Positions 17,206-32,161 of a stretch of 64,000 nt of DNA are shown piece after piece. Below the pieces are notes generated by a model, which was not told the origin of the DNA, made no database searches, and saw only the letters and a program-made list of their open reading frames with translations. This stretch comes from Magicicada septendecula (Eukaryota; Arthropoda; Insecta; Hemiptera; Cicadidae): the NCBI GenBank assembly GCA_034769895.1, contig CM068368.1, forward strand, positions 338,729,076 through 338,793,075, written 5' to 3'. The translations under genes and the position numbers were made by a program. Position 1 is the stretch's first letter. Every line of letters starts with the position of its first letter.

Positions 17206-17319
17206 TATCGATTACTATTATCGATTAGCTACTTATATTAAGTTGCGACTATGCTGAATTTTGTAACAGTGACGACCCCCCCGACCCCGGGGGTCTGACC
17301 TGTGTTGTTTATATTAACG

Positions 17320-18140
17320 CTAGCTGTTACCCGCGGCTTCGCAAACGAATATTTGACTTTTAGTAAGTATTTTAATATCATTTTTATTGTCTATGTCTAT
17401 ATGACGTTCTGTCAGCTCGTATAACAATTTTGTACTCATTAGTCAAATTCTCTCCAAACCTGTTTTCAACACTTGTACTATTCTAACTTATACTAAATTA
17501 TTATGTTGGTGCAACAGCCTTTGGAGATTTAAAAGTAAACTTACCCGTTTATAAAGCCTTTGGAGATCAAAAACGCTAAATTCTATATTGTAAGAGTTAC
17601 TGTGTTAGAAGCATTGTATAACACATTAAATGTTATGTTTTCCTCAACCATGGCTTTTATTTATTTCAGCAGTAAACTAAAAAACCAAAAACCGTTGTCC
17701 CCTAACCTCACAAATGAAAACAACACGTATTTTCGCTTTGCATTAAGTACCTAATAGGACAATTTACAATTAGTACACTTCTTCTTTTCCACATCGTAAT
17801 ATATCGATACAATCGCATATTATATAAAACATCGAAAATGTACTGCAGGAACAGATAAAGGTACAGTTCTGATGCCGCTAAATATCATTTGTTTATTTAC
17901 TTGTTACTATGGTAATTAATTCTGATCTCCATGGTGTTGTTGACGTCTTTATATGCGTCAACGAAAAGGCATAACTAAAACGGCCTAAATCGTGCAAACG
18001 AGGCAAAATATCAAATTCCAAGTTAGACAGTATTTTTCACTTGTGTCAAAGGTTACCTGTGCAAAATTTGGTGGCAATCGGTGTAACGGTGTGGATATGT
18101 ATTGAGTAGGTACCCATAAATCCTCAGACTTTGAGTTATA
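17320..18140 (+). repeat. CTAG-ended interspersed repeat, copy 1
   Basis: It begins CTAGCTGTTACCCGCGGCTT and ends near CTCAGACTTTGAG before TA repeats. It matches, in reverse orientation, 44195-45299 along its length: the 'GCCAAATTTTGCAC' and 'GTGTAACGG' segments, the 'ccatgg' block and a TATCGATACAATCGCATAT block. It has no coding capacity. The family seems non-autonomous. Confidence 0.8.
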
Positions 18141-21100
18141 TATATATTGCAACATACAGGTTACAAAATATAAAATATTTATATAATATTTTTTTTTTTC
18201 TCGATTGGGTTTCTTGTTTTTACGCTTCACGTTGTAAGCGCCAATTTGTAATCTACTATTTACAAATATAATATTTAGATAAGTACTGAGTTGTAGGCTT
18301 CACGTTGTAAGCGCCAATTTGTAACTTTTTTTCAATAAATTGATGAATACTTTCCAAGTTGTTGAGCGCCAAATTGTTTAATAAAATAAACAAATTAAAA
18401 AAATTAAATAATATCTTTCTTCCTTTCTTTTATTTAAATTAACTTACCTCGGTAAATTATTTAAATCAAACTTGGTACCAAAAAATAGGTATTGCTAACT
18501 TCTCTTCTCTGTTTAAAGAAAAACTAACATTCGAATATACAAAAAAATTGTTAATTACCAACAAATAATTATTCATACAAATTATATTCATCAATACTCT
18601 TTTATTTTTCTCTAAATTACTTATTTTTCCTTTCAATCAAATTAAATAACTTTCATCTTAAGTATATTTGTCCAGGCTAGTAACATTTTTTCGCTCAGTG
18701 GGTGGCATTTCTTCTTGAATTCAGGTTTATGTTTGATAGCAAAATTGGTGTGGATCCTTTGTACTACAAAAATGTTAACGAAAATACCCTTTGCGAAGTA
18801 CAAAACATTACAAAAACAAAGTTAACTATAATATAAGAAAACAGTAAATTAAATATAGTATTACAAATAGTTCGTAATATAAACAGTGTCGGTTTATAGG
18901 TTATCTATTTTTTAGAAGGTTATTTTCCTTTAATAATTCTAAAATACAAAGAAATAATAGTTCAAGATGGAAATAATTATAAAAATAGAAGTTTTTCAGT
19001 TTAGTGATAGTGTAATTAATAATTCTTAAGTGTGTGGAAAGTGTAACAGTGAATTATTGGTAATCGTTATTAAATCGGTTTTTTATAATTTAGTATCTAA
19101 TCACCATACTGTCCTTTTTATTTGTTTTATACACTTATTTAATCACTCTAACACTTTTCTTCTCTTTTAAAATTATTTAACAAAATCTTTCTTCTTCAAT
19201 AATTCTTCCTGTTAGGTCTTCCTTCACCTAACCTGATCTTCGGTTCGATTCTGGTTTCACTTTCTTTACTTACAGTATTACCGATGTTTTGAAGTGTACT
19301 GTATGAAATCCAACATTTATTAAAGGAGTAGTACAGGAATCTAATTATAATATAAAAGAATGAAATAATAATGAAGCTAATAAAAGGTTAATATAGAAAT
19401 GATAATTTCATCAAAACTGAAGAAATGTTTTTCCCAAATTATCAATTTTAACGAGGAGGCATATGTAACGTCACAGAACGTTCCATAAAGGAAATTAATT
19501 GCAAAGTAAATTGTCATAAGAGGAAGGTGAGATGAACAGTATCGAACCCAAGTAATCCAAAAAATTTTGTAATTTTGTCCGATAATTAATATCATTAACA
19601 TGTAAAAACGACAAAGACTATGACCAAGACTCAAACCCCATATATTGTTTAAGTGAAGAACAGAATGAAACTGATAATGTATTATAAGAGAAACAGATAA
19701 TCTCAGAAATGACCAAAATGAGGTCATAACATATTAGAAATGTAACTCTGAATAGAGCATAAAAACCCATTTATTGTGAAATAATATACAAGATCTATTA
19801 TTATACTTTATAATATAAATAAAATAAACGTATTAAATGATTTGAACACATCATTAAAAAGGATGTAAATTAAAATAAAAAATATATAAATGTTATGACA
19901 AAAAAATCAAGGTTTTGGAGTTGAGACCAATCACTCAGATTTTATGTCAAAATTAATTATTATAGAATTAATATAAAAACTATATGTAAATGTCAATTAG
20001 ACAAAGACAAACAAATTGCTTTAAATAGAGAAAGCCGTAAATTGATTAGAAGTCAACTAAAATAATCAAAACAGTGTTAAACTGAAAACATGTGATGAAC
20101 ATATAAAATTATAATATTTATGAATTTATTGTTATCAAAATGCAACAAAATTGTATTTTAAAGTTGAAACACAATATAAAGTAACTATACTTATATATAT
20201 ATGACCACCTAAAACACTTTAACAGTCAAGTTATGAAACTAGTTACCTATACCATGCTAGGCTGAGACCAAAAAACAATCACAAAAATAGTCATATTTGA
20301 CAGATTAATTGTATAATATTAGAAAAAAATATAGGAAAAAGATACAATTCTATAACGTACAATGGAAATATACTTGCTCAATTGAAGACAAGCTTAATTC
20401 ATAGAGAATTTTTAAATATAAAAGTGAAAATTGTCACACCCATGAAATAACTCATCTGTACTAAAACAGTGAGATGCTAAGTAATATTACAATAATAATA
20501 AAATCTATTAGGATAAACCAGGTATTCCCAAAGATAAACAATATAACAAACTCTAAGTGAACACCCAAAAAATCCCATAAATAATACCGAAAAAGACAAA
20601 ATTACAATAAAAACCAGTGGCAAAAAACTAGGCCACATGTAATGCCTACAGAAAAATGAAACTATGTATATGTTATATGCTTTAATATTTGTTTATTTTG
20701 TTATGCAAAGATAATTATGGTATGTATTAATGTTATAGCAAGAGCCAAGGAGCTTCATAACATTTTATTAATTAGAAAATTAGAATTTTGTGCAAACACT
20801 ACAAGGTAAGAATTGTATTTTATGTTAATTTATTAGATTTAATTTATTCAAAACCAATCGTGAATGGTATCATTTTATTCAGTTGAAAGCAGAGAATCTA
20901 AAAATAATAATGGCATGCAGATTGTAAGTAGTTCTGTAAAATTGTTTGACAAATACCAGAATAATTTCAGTAATATCCTTTAGTATGAAGAAAAAAAAGT
21001 TTTTGTTCTAAAGCTTCTACGGAAGTCGAATTTGTTCCATCATGTTCTATTTGCATATTCTCGAACGTTCCAGAAGAAAAATGTTACTCAAAAATACCGG

Positions 21101-22147
21101 AAGTCGTGAATAAAAATTAAAACAATGCACTTTACACAGAGTATAAAAGGAAGACCAAATTTGACACAAAAACACTTTATGCTTTGAATCCACAAGAGAC
21201 ACTTCACCTACGAATCCGATCATCTAATCCTAGGCGAACTCGAAGAAGAGGAATTCAACCCGAAAACTCAGAAAGGATTTTCCCGTAAATGACAAAAGAC
21301 AGACTTAACCTATATCAGGAGTATATCGCTAAACGCCAACGTGTTTGTTGAATAGAGCAGCAACACGCCATATTTAATAGAACGCACACAGCCAAATATC
21401 CAGACTTTGACAAACCCCCAACCAAATTACTAACGCAAAGCCTACTACATTGAGTTGGAACTAGCGCTAAGACGGCAGAATAGAGAGGCCAGGCAGTCAG
21501 CTGTTTTCTCGCCGCCAAGAATTAAAAGCATAGAAACAGTACGATTTTTATTTCAATTGTGCGTAGTTTTAAAACCGTAATTTGACTTATAAATAGTTAC
21601 CAGTGAGAGAGGAACGTAAATACGAAGAGGCGCAAGATTGGAATCGTCCCCAAGAACAGTGTCCAGTGAAGGAAATACTTACCCACCGGAACGTGAGTTG
21701 TTCAAAAATTAAAATCATTTTTACCTGGTATCCTTGTCACACAGTTGTACTACACATGTCAAACACTTTCAAATCACACAAATTTTGTAAAGCATCCCAC
21801 TGATTTGTCTTGATAGTTCAAAGGAGTCACGTCCTGAGTATAAAGTTTTTTCAAAGATTAAAATCATGCTATTCAACTGAGCAATAAAATATTTATTAGC
21901 CGATATTTAATTAAAATCTTGTCAATAATTTTTTGTAACTCTGCAATTTTGCTTAATTTGATTGTTAGTCCTTCAGACGATATTTATGAAAAGAAAGATC
22001 ATTTAACATACGTTATTTGCAATTCAAATTGTCTTGTTCACATTTTTTTCTATAATTAATTTAACAACTAAAAAATCATTTTTTAAATAATAATAATTTC
22101 TTGGACCAAATATCCAAGTGGCGCCCACATACACATATTAGCATAAG
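18141..22147. other. AT-rich region, no supported gene
   Basis: It starts with the TTGCAAC motif (18147-18153) beside (TA)n. A GTAAGCGCCAATTTGTAA block occurs twice (about 18234 and 18308). From about 19.7 kb the plus strand is strongly A-rich. A TATAAAAGG at about 21142 could be an LTR-type promoter. Near 21600-21690 a frame ends at a GTGAGT donor. These are hints only. Confidence 0.4.
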
Positions 22148-22690
22148 TTGTGTTTGCAGGACAACATCGTTGCAGAGAAACCGGCAATTAGTAAGTACAA
22201 GTGCGCGGAGTGTAACACCCGACATCACAACACAACACATTCTATTTGTTATAAAATTGACGAACCCAACGTGAGGCAACGAGGAAAAGACTTGACCATA
22301 CATTTTCTATTCGTTAAAACTGCAATGCATGAGAAACTACCTCCCCGAGCGATACAAGATATTATTGAATTTCCGACCCACAAGGAATATAAATTTGATC
22401 AGATAAGGTTTTATAATAAATTAGCCGAGGACTAGAAAAGGCGAAATAACAAATATAAAAAAGAAATTAAAAAGGTATTAAAATACCAAATCGGAGAAAA
22501 AGTATTACTTAAGAACCGGGAACTGCCCAGTACTATGGAAGGGATTACTAAAAAATTATTACTGTTGTATACTGGACCATATGTGATTACTAAAGATAAT
22601 AAAAATAACACTTATGAGTTGAAGGATATTAATTCACAAAAGATAAAAGGCACGTATAATCAATCAAGATACCCAAAAAACCTACTCTAA
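22148..22690 (+). pseudogene. Ty3/Gypsy-like integrase C-terminal remnant
   Basis: The frame before the TAG at 22433-22435 includes 'LPPRAIQDIIEFPTHKEY'. The same frame continues after the stop with 'YQIGEKVLLKNRELPS', 'LYTGPYVI', 'NTYELKD' and a terminal 'KGTYNQSRY', ending at TAA 22688-22690. This is the GPY/F-type DNA-binding end of LTR-retrotransposon integrases. No catalytic core, reverse transcriptase or gag is found upstream. The first 60 residues, with a Cys/His group ('YKCAECNTRHH'), do not look like integrase and may belong to the sequence it joined. A dead fragment. Confidence 0.75.
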
Positions 22691-25551
22691 AGACAGAACA
22701 CTCTATATCAGTAAACCACATAAATAAAAAAAATTAAACTACAGTAGTTATACCAATTTAGAAAAACAAATAACCAAGTAAGAGAATACAATACCAAATA
22801 ACCAGAGCTAATGTAAATTTAGGTATAAATAAAATAGTGTGTGATTAAGGGGAACACCCCAAACCAGTTTTAAAAGAACAATAAAAGATAATCGTTAGGC
22901 TAAGACCTATATTTGTTTAATTATTTAATTATTATATGTGTATACAATACAGACCATGTTGATAGTAGTAGATACTAGATGTTAGTATATAAGTGTTTAT
23001 TGTATTTAAGTAATGTTAATTAATGTCAGAATTTTGTGAAGAAAGTAAAGGCAAAATATTAATTCAAACGACCTATAAATAGTGAATCAGAAAATATAAT
23101 AATAGTAATGTGAATTGATTATAACATTGATAGGAAAATTGAAAATTGATAATCAAGTCAAATTCAACTTTGACCTTGTAAATCAAATCATAGGAAATAA
23201 ATTAATAGAAACTAGACCAAATTGATATAAATTATCCCATTCAGAATACAAATACTTTATCATAATTATAACAACAACCTATAGTAGTGATTAAAAGAAT
23301 CAAAGTGTAAAATTGACTTAAATGGTGATTGTACAAGATAATGCAATAATCAGTCAAGCAAGTACTAGTAAAATACAAATAAATTATTAAATGTTTAGAA
23401 TAATAGCCAGGTAGAGGAAGCAAATTACAATAATTTAATTAGTAATTGTATGTGAGGAAAATTGTAACATAAAATATATTGTAAACCATTTAATGGGTAA
23501 TTATGTAAATTATAATAAGGCCTAGAGGTAAATTTCAAGGAATATAATTCGAGAGCTTAATTCAAACCAAGATAGGTCAAGTTTAATATTAACTTGTATA
23601 AAATAAAAGCAGGAATATCGTTATGTAATTAGAATTCCATAAAAGTACTAAACAAATAATTTATAGCCAGTAAAATATAAAAAATGACATTTATTTCTAT
23701 AAAATTGAATTGGTAATTAGGAAAACATCTGATAATGAACAGTGAGAAATGAGACCAAAATCTTACAGAATTTGCTATATGAAGAAACAAATATAGTTAG
23801 TTGATTGTTAAACGCCAAGCAGAACGCTCGTGTGAGAGTATATTTAAAAAAACCAATTGAATTGAAATTTTACCTAACTCGAACTAAGATATATTATGGA
23901 AGTATAAAAGAATAAAGAATATACTGTAAATTAATGAAGACAATTAAAACAGTCATTGGAATAATAAAGCTAAATTAAACAACACTTAATCTAGCTGTCA
24001 CAACGTATGGACACGATTGAAGAATAAATTTAACCTCATACAACAAGAAATTGATTGGAAAGAACCACTTGACACTAGACACCTATTACCGAACGAAATA
24101 CAACCTGGAGGACTAAACCTAAACACTACAGCTTGTGGATATTCCAATAGTGGCATCACAGAAGAGGAATTTGTCAACTGCTACGTTTATTTGAAGGAAA
24201 TCTCGGAGTCTGATTGGCATCGTAGAACAACTCACGAAGGCAGCCATCTTGTCATTTCAAGTCGAACGAATCTAAACGGAAGGAGACGGAGTGACGTCAG
24301 AGCAGTCAGCTGGTTTGGATTAAAATTTTGCTATATACTATATTTTATTATTATTGTCTGTTAATGAATAAGTTTTTATAATTGTAAGTATTGAATTCTC
24401 TTGCCTTTCCTGACTATTTAGAAAGTTTAAAGAACCCTTGTTATATAATAAATGATTTTGAATAATTTTAGAATATGTAATAATCGATCTGAGATCTAGT
24501 CTCGACTCCGACTCGAATTAGTCGACGCAAGTCGAATAATTACTTTGAGCATAATAAATATAATTATTGTTCTAAAATATCGTTTTATTGATTAGTTGAG
24601 AACTAATTTAAAGCAAATTAATTATTAACTTATAAATTAGAACTTCTGAGAGAAAGGAACGAGCAGAAGAAGAAATAAGGATACTGAATGGACAGCGGCA
24701 TGCAATCGATTTGACCACTACAATCTATTTAACGAGGAGAAACAAATATTTCTTCACCAAATCATACTTAATTATTAATTAATATTTTTATTAATTAAAC
24801 ACTGGCATAATAAAAAATAATAAAAATAATTAAATAATTAAAAAATAAATTAATTATTTATACAAAATAAAAAAATAAATAAATAATACAAATTTTATTA
24901 AGCAATTATAATACGTATTTAAACATTCATTTGTAAACTTCGTTTTATTACTATATATATATATATATATATTATAACGTTGCAGAACTCAGACCCTATA
25001 GGGGATCCTCAAATATAATATAGCTGTAAGAGAAGTAAACTAATGTAACGCATAAAGATCAATAAATCTACAAAGGTAATGAGAGAATAAAAGAAAAATA
25101 GTAGACAAAGATAATAAATGAATGAATAGACTAGACTGACAGACAAATGACTGTGACCCAACCCCAGTGATTGGCCAGATAAAGGCTATAAAATAAAATG
25201 TAAACTAATAAAAACCCAACTAATATGTCAAATTTAGTAACACGTATTACCCAAGTTATGTAAAAGAAAGTACACCACCAGTAATAAACAGGTAAACCCA
25301 TTGTTATTATGTAATGATGATAGAAATACTACTAAGAAAGGGTAGGATAGACTCGAATTGTAAAGACTTGATGAAGGAATTGAAGGGACTAATATCAATA
25401 GCCCAAGAAACTAACTTCATACAAAGTTGTAGTACTAACTTTGTGAGTTAGAATATTATGTATTTTAAAATAACCTTACTAATATAAAAAGCAAACATGA
25501 GATTGTAAAAAACTGACTTTAAAACTAGGTTTCAAAAAACTAATTTAAACC
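22691..25551. other. A-rich non-coding stretch after the Gypsy remnant
   Basis: No supported gene. The plus strand carries far more A than T, as is common for the sense strand of retroelements, so it may be the decayed 3' part of the same element. A (TA)n run lies at about 24950-24972. A frame at about 24017-24364 lacks an ATG and recognisable character. Confidence 0.4.
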
Positions 25552-25574
25552 AAGAGTGAGAGTTAGGTGGGGAG
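25552..25574 (+). other. candidate polypurine tract and 3' LTR start
   Basis: A purine-rich run ending GGTGGGGAG is directly followed by TGTTAAGG at 25575, the usual junction of polypurine tract and LTR 5' end (TG...). I found no second copy of this LTR start in the window, so an intact LTR pair is not shown. Confidence 0.3.
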
Positions 25575-28184
25575 TGTTAAGGATAACAAGTGAACCAAAC
25601 TAATATATGTTAGCAACAGTGATTGTAAACCTTAATGAATTTAATAAGAATCACTACAGTGAATTTAAACAAAATCTTACAAATGTGACGGTAAGTTAAT
25701 AAACGATTAACCAGTGTAATCAGTGAAAGAGATAGATAGCATAGGGATGGATTAATATAAACAATTAATAATATTAATAAAAGAAAAGAACAGTGGTAAT
25801 AAACCATAACCAATAATAAAAATGTTGATAGATAAACAATAAGAAATATTTGTAGTGTGTAGAACCTATGGTATAAGGATTATGTTAGATAAGTGTATAA
25901 GATAAAAAGTATAAGATTAAAAGATAAGTTTTATTAGGAAATAAGAGCAATTTAAAAACAATATTGTTAGAGTTAATTGAAGGAATTCTTTTATTCAATT
26001 AAAAATAAGATTAAATGTTCATACAAATGCAAAGTTAGAATGTCAACCAAGTTCATTGTGTTAATAACTAAGAAACAAATTAATTATGAGTTCGATAAGA
26101 GGAAAACATCCTATGTTACAAAATCATCACAAGGATGGTGATCACAATATTGTAAATGGTGCGAAGACACCATGCACCAAAGTTGTTGTTAGTTTATCTA
26201 AAAGAGTTGTATTTTATAATAAGGAATGGGGCTGGATCATGAACAGACCATAAACCATTTTTAATGTTATATGTTACCATAGAAAGATTAAGTGATAAAA
26301 GGTGTGTGTAAGAAATATTAGAAAATATAAGCAAGCAATTGTATAAGTTTAATAATCACAATAATACTCATCATTGTAAAGATAGGAAAAAGAATGTTAG
26401 ACAAGGAATGATTTTTTAAAATTATAATAATATTTATTTATTGTAAAATGGCCCAAAGTAATTCAAAAGTAAACAATATGACTAAGTGATAGCAAGCAGA
26501 ACCTATGAAGGTAATAGGTAATGTTTAAATTGTGTAAACTAAGAAATTATAGACATTTACAGCTTAGGCCTATAAAATGCCTAACTGTCAAAATTCAGAA
26601 AAAGCAATTTATAAGCAATTAACCATTATATTTAAGAAATAAGACAAAGTGACTTGTTAATTTCAATTATCTAACCATAATAGTATGTCAGAAATAGAGT
26701 AAAACATAAAAAAATAAGTGAAATATGTAATAAAATAACATTAGAAAAATGGTCAAAAAGCTAATACAGTACCAAGACTAGCTTTATGGGATATCAAATT
26801 AATCTTTGAAAGAAAATAGAGACATTGATGTTAATATCTCACACATTGGTAATAACACCAATGAATAATAGCAATTATGAAATATTAGGTCAATTTGGGA
26901 CCATAAACCCAAGCTTTCATAACAATGTAAACAAAATTCTTAATCAATCAGAAGCAGGGAATTATGCTTGGGATTGAGAAAACCGTTAGTATTTTGAGTT
27001 AGTCCATTATTAACGCTCGAGGTATGCAGATGCCAAACTGAATCCGCTCCAATAAAAAATTAAAAAGAAGGAAATGTACTCAAAATAAACGAATATGAAT
27101 AATAGAAGTTGAATCTGGATGCATTAAACACAGAATGAAACCACAATACAAAATTCAATAATTAAAATTAAAAAATCTTGAATAAATAAAATAGAAAATA
27201 GAAAAAACAGAAAACCCGAATGATGAAGAACTAATTACTATATCAACACAATTTGGAAGAATTACCTGGGACGCATCAGAAGAAAACACAAGATTTCGTT
27301 AAGTATAAATGAATTCTATAATTGCAAATAAAATTAATTAACTTTTCCACAACACAATAACTCTCACTCTGTACTTGGTATAATAAATTCTTTCAAGGAT
27401 TAATTGAAGTTATACAATAAACTGTATGTGAACTGTAACTTAACGTATGTGTGATGCCTAAAGGTCGACACACTTTTTAGACACTAAGAACCGGATTGTA
27501 AGCAAATCTGTGTAGTATTTAATTAAATTGATGTAAGGTTGTGTACTTTCATAAACATTTTGTTTATTTTTTCGTAATCAAAAGAACTCTTTGACTGAAT
27601 AAATTGTGAAAAAATTAATGTCAGCACACACGCTAGTTTAGTCAAACGGCCAATCAACATAGCCAACCGCTGGGTTGTAATTTATTTATAGCCGGAGCAA
27701 ACATTTTTAGAATAACAATATTATGTACTTAAATTATAAATAATCAGCGAATCCGGACACTAATAAATTAGTACTGAACATTAATCACCGTTCTTTGTTT
27801 TATTTGACATATGTCTTAATATTTGTGTACTTTAGCAGTGAAGAAAAATTTTTACCAGAATAGGTTGGCAACACTTCAGACTCCACGCTAGATTTGAATT
27901 CGCGCCAGTCCGCTTGAGTAAGTTAAAATTATTATCGAAGGAAAGAAGACGACGCAGGTAGAAACTTTTAATTGTTTTTTTGTAAAACAATTTGGCGCCT
28001 ATCGGGGAATTAGGTACATTCAAATAAGGACAGGTAAGGAGAAGAACGATACACATTCGGTACTGGTTATTAGTGCGTTCGCGATAGTTATCGTTAGCGA
28101 GACACTTTATAGAATTGACGCCAACAACTTGGGCATTTAAAAGACATAAAGAACGGGTAATTATTATATATATATATATATATA
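25575..28184. other. A-rich, no supported gene
   Basis: Continues the A-rich bias to about 27.3 kb. It contains a possible LTR body but no visible end. (AT)n at about 28163-28184 marks the boundary of the next unit. Confidence 0.4.
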
Positions 28185-29807
28185 TTGCAACGATACATTT
28201 AGCATAAGTCTCCGTATCAACCCCTGACTGCGGTATGAGAACATACGAACGCACGTATGAATCGTGTAAAAGATGTAAATAATGAAAATAATGTAATAAT
28301 TAAGCGTTAGGTATAAGACATAAATAAAAGAAACAAACGTATTTCCATATATGCATATGGAATCGCCAAGCCTTGTTGGTTTTAAACGCAGCGAAGGGAG
28401 ACGAAACACGCCCCGACTGGCAGCTGTGACGTCATGGCGACAGGCAACCGCGTGTGTATCAGTTTGTGTGTGTGTGTGTGTTAGTGTTAGTGTGTAAATG
28501 AAGAACAAGTTGAATTATGTATACAATTGTGGAAAATTTTACACAATTTTTTAAGTGCTGAACGAAAACCAGAAGTCACACGAATCAGAGACATATGTAG
28601 AAAAACAGCTGGCGCCTGGCGCTACAATTCAGTACTAAGTGGTCTATGATCGTGGGAACCGTTCAGCTACCGTGTGAAATTTTGCCATAACTTCCATAGT
28701 TTACACACCTTAATGTTTATAATTTGCATAGGTTAAGTTTATTAATGTACCTAACGATTTGTCAAATAATATTTATAAAAAAGTGTGCGCTTCATAGAAA
28801 GACGCGTAGGTTGTAATTAGTTAATAAACCGACCCGCTGACTTGTTCAACTCTGTCCGAACAGTTTTCAACAGGAATTTCAACCCTGAGGTCTATCAAAA
28901 GAAGGCTCTAGATTCCATATACAAATTTACATAAACTTTATTATTTTTATTTGCATAATGGAATAATTAATAAAAGTTCAGAGAATAATAATTTATAACA
29001 AAGAACATAAAACTTATAAATGTTATAAATAAATGGTAATTAGAGAAGCCATATTTTATTATATTTTTATAATTTTATTATATAATTAAAATCAAGTAAC
29101 TGTAACGTAAAATCAAGTATGAAAGTTACTTCAATTGTAGATTTTTAATTAATTGAGACATTAGGAGTATTGTTGATTAAAGTAATAGAATGGTCTCTAT
29201 TAGTATTTTAATAAATGTTTAATTATTTATTTTTTTAATTAAGTGGTACACAATAAAAAACCACACTTGCTAAGTCAATATTAATATTCAATTTCGTACG
29301 TGTTAATCACGCATTGTAAGAATATATGTGTTATGTATTATATGTCTGTGTAAATATTCCAGGTCATATATGTCTTATTTGTGTGTATAATGTGTCTTAG
29401 AATATAAGAGTTATGTTACCACTAACATACTAACGTGGATGACTATTTTGCCACGTTATAATTATACGATATTCGTATAAGTGAATATAAGGGTTTCAAT
29501 ATTAGTTAACCCACACACTAATTAATAACATGACAATTTTCATTTTTAATTAATAAACAAAATGAATATAATTTTATTAACAAAGTCGTACTAATTTCAC
29601 AACTAGTACTAAATCCTCTGTACTCTTTACTTGTAACGATATTCACGTGCTTATCCACCCTCAATCAATTACCAAAGCCTGCGACCTAGCTGGGAAACAT
29701 CAAGGTAAATACTGCAGAAGAAGAGTATACCTTCGAGACGTGGGTAAGTGCGCACAAATGAGTAATAGCATATGTGCAAAAGTAAGTGTTTAAGAGTATC
29801 GTTGCAA
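28185..29807. mobile_element. 1.6-kb unit with 12-bp inverted ends embedded in (AT)n
   Basis: The left end is TTGCAACGATAC (28185-28196) preceded by (AT)n. The right end is its exact complement GTATCGTTGCAA (29796-29807) followed by (AT)n. The interior has a GT run at about 28464-28482 and no transposase. The same TTGCAAC start recurs at other loci in the window. Either a non-autonomous DNA element that inserts into TA repeats, or two oppositely oriented copies of a single-ended repeat. Confidence 0.5.

Positions 29808-32161
<2,354 letters not shown>

Noticed and set aside
24017..24364. 115-codon frame in the A-rich region considered as an env-like or gag-like gene
   Set aside because: It starts without an ATG and shows no membrane segment, zinc knuckle or retroelement motif.
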